This document shows, one piece after another, positions 55,309 to 64,000 of a stretch of DNA of 64,000 nt. Position 1 is the stretch's first letter. Each line of letters starts with the position of its first letter. Source of the DNA: Isochrysis galbana (lineage: Eukaryota > Haptophyta > Isochrysidales > Isochrysidaceae); contig CM030939.1 in the NCBI GenBank assembly GCA_018136815.1, positions 3,155,419 through 3,219,418 of the forward strand, written 5' to 3'. The translations under genes were made by a program, and so were the position numbers. The notes beneath the pieces were generated by a model. It saw only the letters and a program-made list of their open reading frames with translations. It ran no database searches and had not been told where the DNA came from.

Positions 55309-57699
55309 TTAGTGCCGCCGGAAACGAGTGCGCAGCAAGCCTCGCGCGCCTAATCGGAGAGCCGTGAGAGGTGATGCTCGCACCGCCCCAATGAGCACTG
55401 AAAAGCCCGTCTTGTGTGGCATCGACGAGGCGAGGCAGGCTGCGAGCGATGGAAGCTTCATGATCGCGAGTCCCAGCTCCGCTCGGGCAGCTTGGAGGTG
55501 GGTAAGTCTCTCGAGTTTCCCCTCCGCTTTGAACGGAAGAGGATGGCAATCGCTCAACGAAGATGGCTCGTCCAAGTCATACATTAAGGGAGCCAGAGTA
55601 TTCGCTAGATCGACCACCTCGTCATCAGCCAATGAGCGCCCACCTAACGCCCAAGGCTGGCGCAACACCCGAGCGATAGTGAAAACATCCTCCACCGGAA
55701 CTCCTGGCTGGACGGCGGTGGAGTCTATACTGCCACTACCGAGCCGCCTGCCCGTGCTTTGCAGGTGTCTCATAGCACCCTCATGCAGCGTCGGCCGACA
55801 AGAATGGGGCTCGTGGCCCCACTGGGATGGTATGGGGTCCTGCCGTCCCGCAGCGAGTGCCTGCATGCTCAAAAGTCGCCGGATGCTCGCCGCAACCGCA
55901 GATGGCTCCGTTGGGTTCGTGCACAACAGCATTAGCCGCTCTCGCCGCTGCCACGCCCGCAAGGCGGCCTTGCGGTTGTTAAGCGGTCCGGCCCCATCTC
56001 CGAGTGGTGCAAGTCGATGCATCTCCGACGCTGAGATTTGCAGGAGAGGCTGCAGCAACGCAGGCCGCAAAGCCCCAAGTAGAACGCCGCGCGCATTGCG
56101 CGTTCCGCCCATCGAGGCAGGCGCTGTGTCTTCATTGGTAGTGATGCTCCCTTCAAACTCCGCAGACCAAGATTTGGCGACGATCTCTGCCGCTGCGTGC
56201 AGCCACGGAGGTCGCTTTGCGTGGTGTACGGCGTACGCGTGGTTCCGGCCAGAAGACAGCACAAGTTCTAGCCTCAAGGCGCCCGATTCGCGAATCTGGA
56301 GCCGGTCGTCGATGCCAACCACGCGGCGAAATTCCACCTTGCGCAAGGGCTCCCGTTTAAGCCAGAGCTCTTGCAAGGCTGCTGCGGTGGGCGTGCGAAC
56401 TCCGAGCAGCACTCCCGCAGCTGCCAGGATGTTCTCACCGCTGGGCCGCATCTCATAACGCAAAGATGGACTGGTGCGAGTTCTCGTGCTCGGCGAGGCT
56501 TCCGAAGGAGTACGTTGGCCTCCAGGGTGCTTGCACGTCTCTAGGTATGTCACTCCTGGCAAGTCGCTCACAATCTCCATCCACACCGCTGCCGCGCGCG
56601 CCGTCATGGCGCCACCACCGGGTGAGTAGAACTCTCTAAGTCTAGCATCGGCACTGCTCGGGAGACGCATGGGCTCGAACGCCTGTGCGTCGCGTGACCA
56701 TAGGAGCAGATTGAAGAGCTCGCGCAACGTGAGTTCCGCACAATCGGCCACCGCGGGCGCGCCCTCGCACGGTCCGACCTTCTGCTCCTGCAACGGCGGA
56801 CAGTCTCCGGCGCTCAACGCGGCTGCGGCAGCTACCACCTCGACAGAGAGAGCAAAGTTGTCGGCGGCGACCGATTGCCTGTGCCCAGAATTCCCAGAGC
56901 ACTTCCGCGTTCGGAAGATACTCATGACAGCACGCAACGCAGAGGTGGGCTGCATGGTCTCCTGTGGCAACTGGTCGTTCACAAAGTCCGTCGGCGCCGG
57001 CATACTCGGGTTGGCAAGCGCCTCGGCCCAGCCGGGTCGTGCCAATGCGCAGTCTGTAAGCACTCCGCCATATTCAACGTGTAGGACGCGCAGATACGGC
57101 CACAGCGCCGCTTTGCCGCGCGGCGACGTGCGGAGCCACATGTGACGTAGCAGCATCGCGGTGCCACGCAGGGGCCATGCAGCAGTGGGCGCGTTCAAGC
57201 GGCCCTCAGCTCCCTCGGCCTCTAAATCCGCCTCGCGTACAGCCTCTACGAGCCGCTCAAACCTCGCGATTGTGACGCCGGTCTCACGCGCAAGCGCCGG
57301 GAGGGTCTGGCCGGTCTCGCTGCACACAGCGCCGCGGAGTGCCATGTGCACTGCGCCATCTGAGCCAAGTCCAGCATCCGCGAGAGCGACGACGTGGGCG
57401 GCGAGCGAGGGAGAGAGGTGTGCAGACGGCAGCGAGCGATTTGTGCTCGGGCGCAGCGGCTCGTCCGGTTCCACACGGTAGAAGAGAGCCCTTGCGAGCC
57501 GGCAGCTAGGTGTCCCTCTCCACACGGTCCCATCAGTTAGCTTGGCGCCATCGCTCAGTGCGAGCGGCTCGAGCTCGTAGAGGCGTGAGAGCACGAAGGA
57601 GCCGCTTCCAGAGAGCGCGAGGCCGACCGCCGGCGAGAGGTGCTGCCGCTCCCCCCGCATGCTGCTCACTAGGCCGCTCGCGTCTGAGGGACGCAGCAT
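55309..57699 (-). CDS. Unrecognised 796-residue protein
   Basis: One uninterrupted minus-strand frame of 2.4 kb from the ATG at 57699 to a stop at 55309; the frame is open upstream past a GTG at 57738. No domain that I can name. It looks globular and mostly helical, with Leu/Ala-rich amphipathic stretches (LTLRELFNLLLWSRDAQAF, ALQELWLKREPLRKVEFRR) and no signal peptide or membrane segment. Codon use is GC-rich like its neighbours, and most of the length is not low-complexity, which argues for a real gene. The long plus-strand frame at 55328-56458 is its shadow. It is divergent from the U2AF65-like gene, with start codons 596 bp apart. An unspliced gene this long is unusual for the window. Confidence 0.75.
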   Translation of the reverse strand: MLRPSDASGLVSSMRGERQHLSPAVGLALSGSGSFVLSRLYELEPLALSDGAKLTDGTVWRGTPSCRLARALFYRVEPDEPLRPSTNRSLPSAHLSPSLAAHVVALADAGLGSDGAVHMALRGAVCSETGQTLPALARETGVTIARFERLVEAVREADLEAEGAEGRLNAPTAAWPLRGTAMLLRHMWLRTSPRGKAALWPYLRVLHVEYGGVLTDCALARPGWAEALANPSMPAPTDFVNDQLPQETMQPTSALRAVMSIFRTRKCSGNSGHRQSVAADNFALSVEVVAAAAALSAGDCPPLQEQKVGPCEGAPAVADCAELTLRELFNLLLWSRDAQAFEPMRLPSSADARLREFYSPGGGAMTARAAAVWMEIVSDLPGVTYLETCKHPGGQRTPSEASPSTRTRTSPSLRYEMRPSGENILAAAGVLLGVRTPTAAALQELWLKREPLRKVEFRRVVGIDDRLQIRESGALRLELVLSSGRNHAYAVHHAKRPPWLHAAAEIVAKSWSAEFEGSITTNEDTAPASMGGTRNARGVLLGALRPALLQPLLQISASEMHRLAPLGDGAGPLNNRKAALRAWQRRERLMLLCTNPTEPSAVAASIRRLLSMQALAAGRQDPIPSQWGHEPHSCRPTLHEGAMRHLQSTGRRLGSGSIDSTAVQPGVPVEDVFTIARVLRQPWALGGRSLADDEVVDLANTLAPLMYDLDEPSSLSDCHPLPFKAEGKLERLTHLQAARAELGLAIMKLPSLAACLASSMPHKTGFSVLIGAVRASPLTALRLGARGLLRTRFRRH

Positions 57700-58294
57700 C
57701 TGTGTGAGAGCGTACTGTTGGCGCAGCCACCTTCCCACTCTTTGCCTTTGCCCGGGTAAGATAGAGGCCAGGGAGGGAGGGAGCGGGAGGGAACGGGAGG
57801 GAGAGAGGAAGCGAACGAAGCAGGGAGGCAGGCAGGGAGGGAGGGAGAGGAAGTGTGTGCGGCGGTGTCACGCACGGGCGCCGCGCGGCATCGAGCGGAA
57901 AGAGGCTGGAGAAGGGCGGGGGGGAGACGCTTCCCGCCTCCCGCCCAACTACACTTAAAAGACCACTGAGTCGCTCTCGCAAGAGGTCTTCTGTCTCCCT
58001 TCCTCCCTCGGCCCCCCCCCCGGTATCCCCAGACGGGCCACGCCAGGGCGGCAGGCTCTCTCCCCCTCCTCCTCCCCCCCCGCGCGTGCCCCCCCCCCCT
58101 CCCAGGGCTTCCCTCCCTCGCCCCCCCCCCCCCCCCCCCCCCCACTTCCCCCCGCCGTCGCTCCTCGCCGCGCTGCCAAACCCCTTCCCCCTCGCTTCTT
58201 GCCCCCCACCCACCCCCCCTTCCCTCCCGCCCACCACCCCCACCACCAACCACACACAGACGCACGCACGCACATCTCATCTGCTCCTCGTGCT
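57700..58294. promoter_or_regulatory. Shared divergent promoter region
   Basis: Lies between the starts of the unrecognised gene (-) and the U2AF65-like gene (+). Each side is pyrimidine-rich on its own coding strand: (CCCT)n for the left gene (57765-57850) and C tracts up to 20 nt for the right gene (58015-58260). No TATA box is evident. Confidence 0.55.
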
Positions 58295-60940
58295 ATGAGC
58301 GAGTCCGCGCCGCCACCGCCGCCAATCGATGACGAGCGGCGCCGCAGCAGCTCACGCAGAGACCGCTCCCGTGAGCGCTCCCGCGACCGCGACCACGACC
58401 GGCGAGACAGGGACTATGACAGGCGAGAGAGGGACTACGACCGGTGCGCGCTAGCCTGCAATCGTAACGACCTTCACATCACCGTGCGCCGCCAAAGCTC
58501 TTCACGACCCAAAGGGAGGGGGAGGGGGAGTCACAATGCGCGCCTGTGCTGGCGCGAGCGGCGAGCGGTCGCTCGGCGCCTCGCGGGAGAGAGTCTCATT
58601 TCAGCCGGCATCTCCCCTCATTGGTCCGCATAGGTATGACCGGGGTCGGCGAGGCGACTCGCGTGATCGCTACGAACGCCGCCGTGATGATGACCGTCGC
58701 GGTGGCGCTGAGCGCGGAGACTTCCGCCGCAGCTGTGAGCATCCTCTGCGCCCACCTCCTAGCACCGTATGGCTTGTATAATGGTCTCGAGTCAGATGCT
58801 AGACGGCCCAGCGCACCCATATATCTGGCTCCATCTCACATGGAGAGCTCATGAGACTGACTTACCTCCTCTGCAACCCCCCGGACCTCAGCGGACAGCC
58901 GCCGCTCGCGTGATGCAGACGATTCGCCGGAGCGTGAACGGCCTCGGCGGCGACGTGGGTGGGATGATAAGGGCTCCAACCCGGAGAATGCCGCACTACT
59001 TATGCAGCAACAAGCCGCCTTCGCAAACATGCACACGGTGCCCACCACGGCGCTCGCGGGTTCGAAGAAGCAGCGTGAGCTCTACATTGGAAACCTCCCG
59101 CCGACTGCAACGGAGCCCATGCTCAAGGTGAATGTTCAACGGTCGGGCTTGGACCCGGACGTCTGTTCGGGATAAGTGCCTGTATCGGCGAATGCCATGT
59201 GTGGGTGTGGTAGCAAGGGCTGCAGCCCTTGCGCATGTACGACGAGTTTATCCCCCCCCCCAACTACTACTCAGGAACTTTTCGCCCACCTGGTTTCCGC
59301 CTGCGAAGGTTTCAACCCTGTGCTTGGGCCCCCAGTTCTTAACGCGCAGATGGCTGGTGGAGGGCAGTTTGCGTTCGTCGAGTTTCGTGACGAACAGCTT
59401 GCCGAAACAGCCATGCTGTTCAACGGCATCGATCTGGCTGGACGGCAGCTCAAAATTGGGCACCCCAACGGTGAGTTGTGATACGCTTGCGGCGAGAGTG
59501 GGCGAAGGCCTCTCGCTTCACCAACTTTCAAGCAGATTCAGAGTTTATGTGGTCTCCTAGCGCCACCTTCACATCGCAAGTGCGGTTCACTGGGCTTTCT
59601 CTCTGGCCTGAGCTGTCTTGCGCTCGTTGTGCACGCAGGCTACTTGCCTCCTGCCCAACCTGTGATCATGCTGAAACCGCCTCCTGAACTGCTCGCAAAG
59701 TTCGGCATCACGCCAGGAGGAGGTCCAGTGGAGAGGGCTCCTGGAGTGACGCAGGTGAGCGAGGCAACCGGCGTGGCGCATGTGGTGCGCCACGTGTCGC
59801 ACTCGGGAGGCTTGCTGGCAGTGCCATCGAGAGCTTTTCCTGCCCTCTGCCTCTCGTTCTTGCTCGGATACCGTGCTGTTTTTCTCCCTGGCCTTTGCAA
59901 CATCGAACCATCCCCCACATCTTCACACCATAGGAAACGAAGAAGCAGCGCGAGCTCTACATAGGCAATCTCGCTGTCGGCATGGTCACTCCACCCATGC
60001 TTAAGGAACTCTTCACGGAACCCCTGAAGACGGTTTCGACGAATGGTCTTCCGCCTGTGCTGGAGGCGCGCGTCGATGCAAACGGCAAGGTGGGAATGTG
60101 TCATGCAACCTCCTCGGCCGTAGGCCGAGATGCTCGAGTCACTCCGCCATAGCACAGCTTGAGCATGCACAGGGGCGCGTGACACAGGGGCGCGCGACTC
60201 CCCGTGCCAATCTGACCTACGTGCGCGCCCTCCCTCTGTCCTCATCTAGTTCGCCTTTGTTGAGTTCTCATCGGAAGCCCTCTGCACGACGGCACTTGAG
60301 CTTTTCAATGGCATGAGCTTGTGCGGGCGGGAGATGAAAATTGCGCGCCCATCGGGGTATGTGGCTCCCATTGGGGGGGCCGTTGGCATCCCAGGGCTTG
60401 TACCCACTCCTCCACCCGGTCTGCCTCCCGGCTCTTCCCCGCTTGGGCTACCACCGGGCATTCCGCCCTCTACCTCTCCGGGTAGCGGCGCGTTGGGTTC
60501 GATGGCGGCGCTCGGCGCTCGCGCTGCTGCCGAACGGCCAGTTCCTACGCGCGAGATCTGCCTCGACAACTTGCTGACCCCCGCCGTGCTCGCCGATGAT
60601 GCCGAGTTTGCCGATTGCGTCGAGGACATTAAGGGTGCCGTCGAAGAGCATGGGAAAGTCGCCGTTTTCCGATGCCCAAAGCAGGTACGCCAGCAGGTCG
60701 TACCCGGACGCTGTCCTGCGTTTGCTCGGCTTACCAACGTCTCTCTGTCCTTCCCCCCACGCCCGTAAACCCCTCCTGGTTACATTACGTTGGTAGGGCG
60801 AGATTGACGCTGGCAAATGCTTCGTTCGATACGAGCAGATCGCCTCGGCGGTTCGAGCATTCGAGGCATTGAATGGGCGCGATTTCGACGGCAACACAGT
60901 GAAGGCTACCTTTCTACCTCAAGGTACCATCCAGGGCTGA
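58295..60940 (+). CDS. U2AF large-subunit (U2AF65)-like splicing factor
   Basis: Eight exons: 58295-58443, 58634-58734, 58892-59127, 59275-59470, 59639-59754, 59934-60089, 60250-60684, 60797-60940; phases 2,1,0,1,0,0,0 fit; 510 aa. N-terminal RS/RD domain (RRDRSRERSRDRDHDRRDRD). RRM1: KKQRELYIGNLPPTATEPML and GGGQFAFVEFRDEQLAETAM. RRM2: KKQRELYIGNLAVGMVTPPM and FAFVEFSSEALCTTALELFN. C-terminal U2AF-homology motif: EICLDNLLTP, AGKCFVRYEQIASAVRAFEA and GRDF (the RxF). U2AF65 binds the polypyrimidine tract and contacts SF1/U2AF35 and SF3b1 at the 3' splice site. A Pro/Gly-rich linker (~60 residues) separates RRM2 from the UHM. Four of its own seven acceptors are TAG. Confidence 0.94.
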
Positions 60941-61779
60941 GCTTGCCGTTATAGATGCGGAGCTCCATTTCACCGCACATGGTCTACAAGAAAGATAGCA
61001 TCGACCCGGGTATTTCGATTTACCCTTAATGTGGAATGGGCGCGCGCACGCTCAGCGGAACGGGCACAGGGGAAGTGCAATTAACGACTACGCGGGACGG
61101 CCGCCTTGTCATCTGCGTTGGTGCAATGGCGTAAAGAGTCCATTGGGGTGGATCTACTTGCGTGCTGGGCCTTGTGCTTTACTTGCATGCTGGGCCTTGT
61201 GCCGAGGAATGGGATGAAACTCTCGTGTTCGACCCTCAGACATCGCACGCAACGCAATCGAAGGGCAATGTGCCGGGAATGGGCAGTCTTGGACCATACT
61301 TACGCGGCGTGCACAACAAGTAAGCTCGGTGGTGGAGTAAGGGCGGGCTGGTGATTCAGATAGGTGTGTGGGTGACTACGTCAGCGACGACTTATCACTC
61401 CGCCTGACCAGGTCCCTTGCACGCCTTACGCACTTGTAACGCACATGTGTGAGGTTGGGGTGAGACGTGTGAATGAGACCGACCGAAGAAATTTGTTCGG
61501 TTGGCGGGCATCGGGAGGAGGCACGCGGAGTGTGTGGTGCAAATACATAGCTCGAGGTGGTTGGGAGTGGTATGTCCGAGGATCCCTTTGTGCCGCACCA
61601 TGGCTTACCGTCGTTTGGCGTGCTTGGGCTTCAGCCTAAGGTGCTCTAGCTCACAAGTAAAGAGGCCGACTGACGGAACCGCCTGCAATACGATACATAC
61701 GTATTTAGTAGTAGCGCAGCGTCCCCCCACCCCACCCCCGGCTTTAGCGAGGCGGCAAGGTTTCTTGTTTCTTGCGCGC
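60941..61779. other. Intergenic
   Basis: Two direct copies of a TTGCRTGCTGGGCCTTGTG-like word (61157 and 61182). No gene seen. Confidence 0.5.
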
Positions 61780-62340
61780 TCCCCACATGAACTAGTACGA
61801 GCAGCCGAGCCGGTGGACATAGAGACAAGGTCGTTCCAGGTGGTCGGTAGGGCGAGATAGGTGAGGGGACGTTCTTGACGCAGGCCGTTCATGTAGGCGT
61901 TGGGCACGTCGGCTTTGGCCAGGTCGTGATCGCGGACGGCGGCGTCGGCGAGCGTGGCCTTGATGCACAGGTCGTCGGCCATGGAGGAGAAGGTAACGAT
62001 GTGGCTCGTGGACGGGTCGCCGGCACGTTCGAGGAGGACGCGTTGTCGGCCGCCGTCGGCGCAGTGGCGGGACTTGAAGGGGTTGCGCGCGTCGAGCTCG
62101 CCGGTGGCGGGGTCGACTTTGATTTTGCGAGCCGTGACGACGGGGGAGATGGGGAGGCCGCGCTCGCGAGGAATGGCGACGGGGACGAGACGGTTTCCGG
62201 GGAAGGCGAGGATGGCGTGGAGCGCTTTCTCGTCTGCTTGGAGCCAGGCGTCGCGCTGGGGGGACGCTAGCACTTCGCGGGCGGTGGCGGGGACGGTGTA
62301 TCGGGCGGGGCCGGAGGGGGTGTTGACGTCGACGACCTCT
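61780..62340 (-). pseudogene. Ty1/copia reverse transcriptase, truncated
   Basis: Minus strand: REVLASPQRDAWLQADEKAL, NRLVPVAIPRERGLPI, ARKIKVDPATGELDA, FKSRHCADGGRQRVL and AVRDHDLAKADVPNAYMNG, then PLTYLALPTTW. This is the beginning of the copia RT (RVT_2) domain, where the usual text is W..A…E…L…LV, KxK…G, K.R.V..G.xQ and DV..AYLNG. The catalytic Y.DD region, RNase H and both LTRs are missing. After 61790 the frame runs into unrelated sequence. On the 5' side it meets a tandem repeat instead of integrase. Confidence 0.85.
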
Positions 62341-62380
62341 TGCGTGGCTTTGAGACAGGTGGGCTCAAGCGGCCCTCCGC

Positions 62381-62690
62381 CGACACAACCCCCTCTGGAC
62401 GAACGAGAGGTTTGCGCGCAACACCTTTCGACTGTGCAACGACCGAGTCGAGCTGCAGTGGCTTGACGAGGGCGCGCGCGCACGACGCCCCCTCCGCCTC
62501 GGACGACACAACCCCCTCTGGACGAACGAGAGGTTTGCGCGCAACACCTTTCGACTGTGCAACGACCGAGTCGAGCTGCAGTGGCTTGAGCTCGACAAGG
62601 GCGCGCGCGCGCGCGACGACGCCCCCTCCGCCTCGGACGACACAACCCCCTCTGGGCGAACGAGAGGTTGCGCGCAGCACGTCTCGGGAG
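62381..62690. repeat. Tandem repeat, ~123-134-bp unit, 2.4 copies
   Basis: Units start CGACACAACCCCCTCTGGAC at 62381, 62504 and 62638 and contain GAACGAGAGGTTTGCGCGCA and CGACTGTGCAACGACCGAGT. The second unit has a (GC)n expansion. Confidence 0.88.
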
Positions 62691-62948
62691 GCTGCGTGGG
62701 CGGAGGTGGAGACGGAGGGAACGTTGGAGGCGGCGGAGACGGTGGAGGAGAAGGCGGTGGCGGCGAGGGAGGCTGCGTGGGCGGAGGTGGAGATGGAGGG
62801 GGCAAGGGGGGTGGAGGAGATGGTGGAGGAGGAGACGGCGGTGACCAAGGCGGCGTCACGGGCGGAGGCGGAAACGGAGGAGGCGGCAACAAGGGAGGTG
62901 GCGGTGACGGGGGAGGAGAAGGCGGCGGCGGAGACGGAGGAAAAGACT
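62691..62948. repeat. GGAGGC-rich tract; SPPPP-type frame on minus strand
   Basis: Plus strand (GGAGGN)n. On the minus strand one frame reads [19 protein letters not shown], like extensin/pherophorin hydroxyproline-rich repeats; another reads Ala/Ser. It could be a true Pro-rich segment running into the N gap or simple repeat DNA; I cannot tell. Confidence 0.5.
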
Positions 62949-62980
62949 AATGGAACGAAGGGGAGAGCCGGGCGTCGGAT

Positions 62981-63080
62981 NNNNNNNNNNNNNNNNNNNN
63001 NNNNNNNNNNNNNNNNNNNNNNNNNNNNNNNNNNNNNNNNNNNNNNNNNNNNNNNNNNNNNNNNNNNNNNNNNNNNNNNN
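62981..63080. other. Assembly gap (100 N)
   Basis: Exactly 100 N, right after the GGAGGC-rich tract. Confidence 0.99.
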
Positions 63081-63241
63081 ACGCTCAACGCTCAACGGCA
63101 AGATTTCCTCTGTCGTGAAGACATCTCGTTGCGATCTGTATCCAAAGTGATCGCCGTGGTCGCACGACATGACGCTCCCCTTCGGACTCTCCGCTACGTG
63201 GGAAGTTACAAGGGAGACACGCTCCGGCCGTCGCTGCGGAG

Positions 63242-63670
63242 TAGGGCCTGGTAAAGGTTTTGTGCCCGAACCCCCAAAGTTTCGTGCAAAAGTTTTGCAA
63301 ACGTTTTGCGGCAAAAAGTGTCAAAATTGCACGCGTCACGCGTCCCCCTCAAGGTATTTTTAGCAACTATTAGTAAACTGATAGGGTCATGGAGCGCGCG
63401 CCGCCTCCGCCTCCCTCTCCCTCCCCCGCTGCCGCGGCCCTCGCCGCGCTGGACGAACGTACTGATGGAGACACCGCTGTCGCCGAGGCGACCGCGCCAA
63501 GACGACCCAGTACTGCTACATACTGGTCTTCCCGACATTAAATGTTTCGCGATGTTTTGCGTATGTTTCGCGTTCGCGCCATTTACCCCCCGATGTTTCG
63601 CGAAAGTTTTTTCCCGCCGAAACCCCCCAAAGTTTCGTAAAAAGTTTCGCGAAACCCTTACCAGGCCCTA
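63242..63670. mobile_element. hAT MITE, 429 bp, perfect 8-bp duplication
   Basis: Terminal inverted repeats TAGGGCCTGGTAAAGGTTTT and (reverse) TAGGGCCTGGTAAGGGTTTC; direct repeat CTGCGGAG at 63234-63241 and 63671-63678. Sub-terminal TTTCGCG/TTTTGCG repeats at both ends. The terminus equals that of hAT element 1 at 22220, whose relatives likely supplied the transposase. The middle carries the conserved hairpin motif (63365-63399). Confidence 0.92.
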
Positions 63671-63678
63671 CTGCGGAG

Positions 63679-64000
63679 TCTCTCTCTCTCTCGCTCTCTC
63701 TCTCCGTCTCTCGCGACGTGTTTGAGTTATCGGTGATTTGGGGTCGCGGTTGCTTGATAATTTGCTTGGTTTGGGTGAATGATTCCGGTGTGTTCGTGAG
63801 TCGGTGTATCCTGTTGTTCTCAGACTCTTTGTCCGTCGTTGTTCGCTGTGTCGCTGCACTCTAGCAGCCTAGGCTCCCTCCCTGAGGGAAGAGTTCTTTG
63901 TAGGTCTAACAATCTCTTAAAACCCAACACACTAGGGCCGCTAGGAGCGCCTCGCCGCCCCACAGCCCTTCGTTCGCCGTTCGTTCCCAGTCCAGACACC
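63679..64000. other. Right edge of window
   Basis: A (CT)n-like stretch at 63676-63710, then unique sequence. TAGGTCTAACAATCTCTTA (63901-63919) repeats 38612-38630. No gene seen. Confidence 0.5.

Noticed and set aside
55328-56458. 376-aa plus-strand frame
   Set aside because: Lies opposite the longer minus-strand gene and shows no motif; a GC-rich shadow frame.

Overview
The window is nuclear DNA of a eukaryote. Genes are split by short spliceosomal introns, there are no ribosome-binding sites or operons, and gene flanks carry long (CT)n/(GA)n and poly-C/poly-G tracts. It also holds LINE, copia, hAT-like and SINE-like elements. GC-rich coding sequence, a bacterial-type long RelA/SpoT homologue behind a signal-like leader, a LOG-type protein and an EDR2-C protein suggest a microalga (a haptophyte or similar lineage). 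That placement is inference. Of about 39 introns I could place, about 34 start with GTG and almost all end in CAG or TAG; most are phase 0. Two runs of 100 N (37881-37980, 62981-63080) are assembly gaps.

Layout of genes: RCC1-repeat gene 3' end (2-416, +); SPT20-like SAGA subunit (3879-7590, +); RSH (9370-13947, +); MYB with two separated repeats (17923-19646, -); EDR2-C/DUF1336 membrane protein (26428-27768, +); CAP/SCP protein (32196-33183, +); CobW/ZNG1 zinc chaperone GTPase (35259-37800, +); Beclin-1/ATG6 (38924-40472, +); LOG family (41955-44635, -); FAD monooxygenase with a C-terminal anchor (48416-51293, +); an unrecognised 796-aa protein (55309-57699, -) divergent from a U2AF65-like splicing factor (58295-60940, +). 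These are ordinary housekeeping and regulatory genes with no shared pathway.

The spaces between genes are mostly mobile DNA. (1) A SINE-like retroposon family has a common 5' module but at least three different 3' modules; five copies keep 17-21 bp target duplications (1350-2108, 16423-17181, 29026-29954, 30091-31448, 53501-54381) and several fragments occur. (2) hAT-type elements include a nearly complete transposase (23441-25442), a C-terminal remnant of another (22547-23194) and MITEs with 8-bp duplications (28986-31761, 30862-31318, 63242-63670). (3) A TIR element with internal ~203-bp tandem repeats (14908-15747) sits in the reverse-transcriptase ORF of a LINE remnant. (4) There are also a piggyBac-like TTAA element (21031-21512), a LINE endonuclease scrap (38455-38612) and a truncated Ty1/copia reverse transcriptase (61780-62340). 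The 28986-31761 locus is nested three deep.

The best candidates for something undescribed are the mosaic retroposon family, the nested insertions that date one another, the RSH whose synthetase acidic residues look lost, and the MYB protein with separated repeats. Exon limits come from reading frames, splice sites and family motifs by eye; no alignment or search was run.
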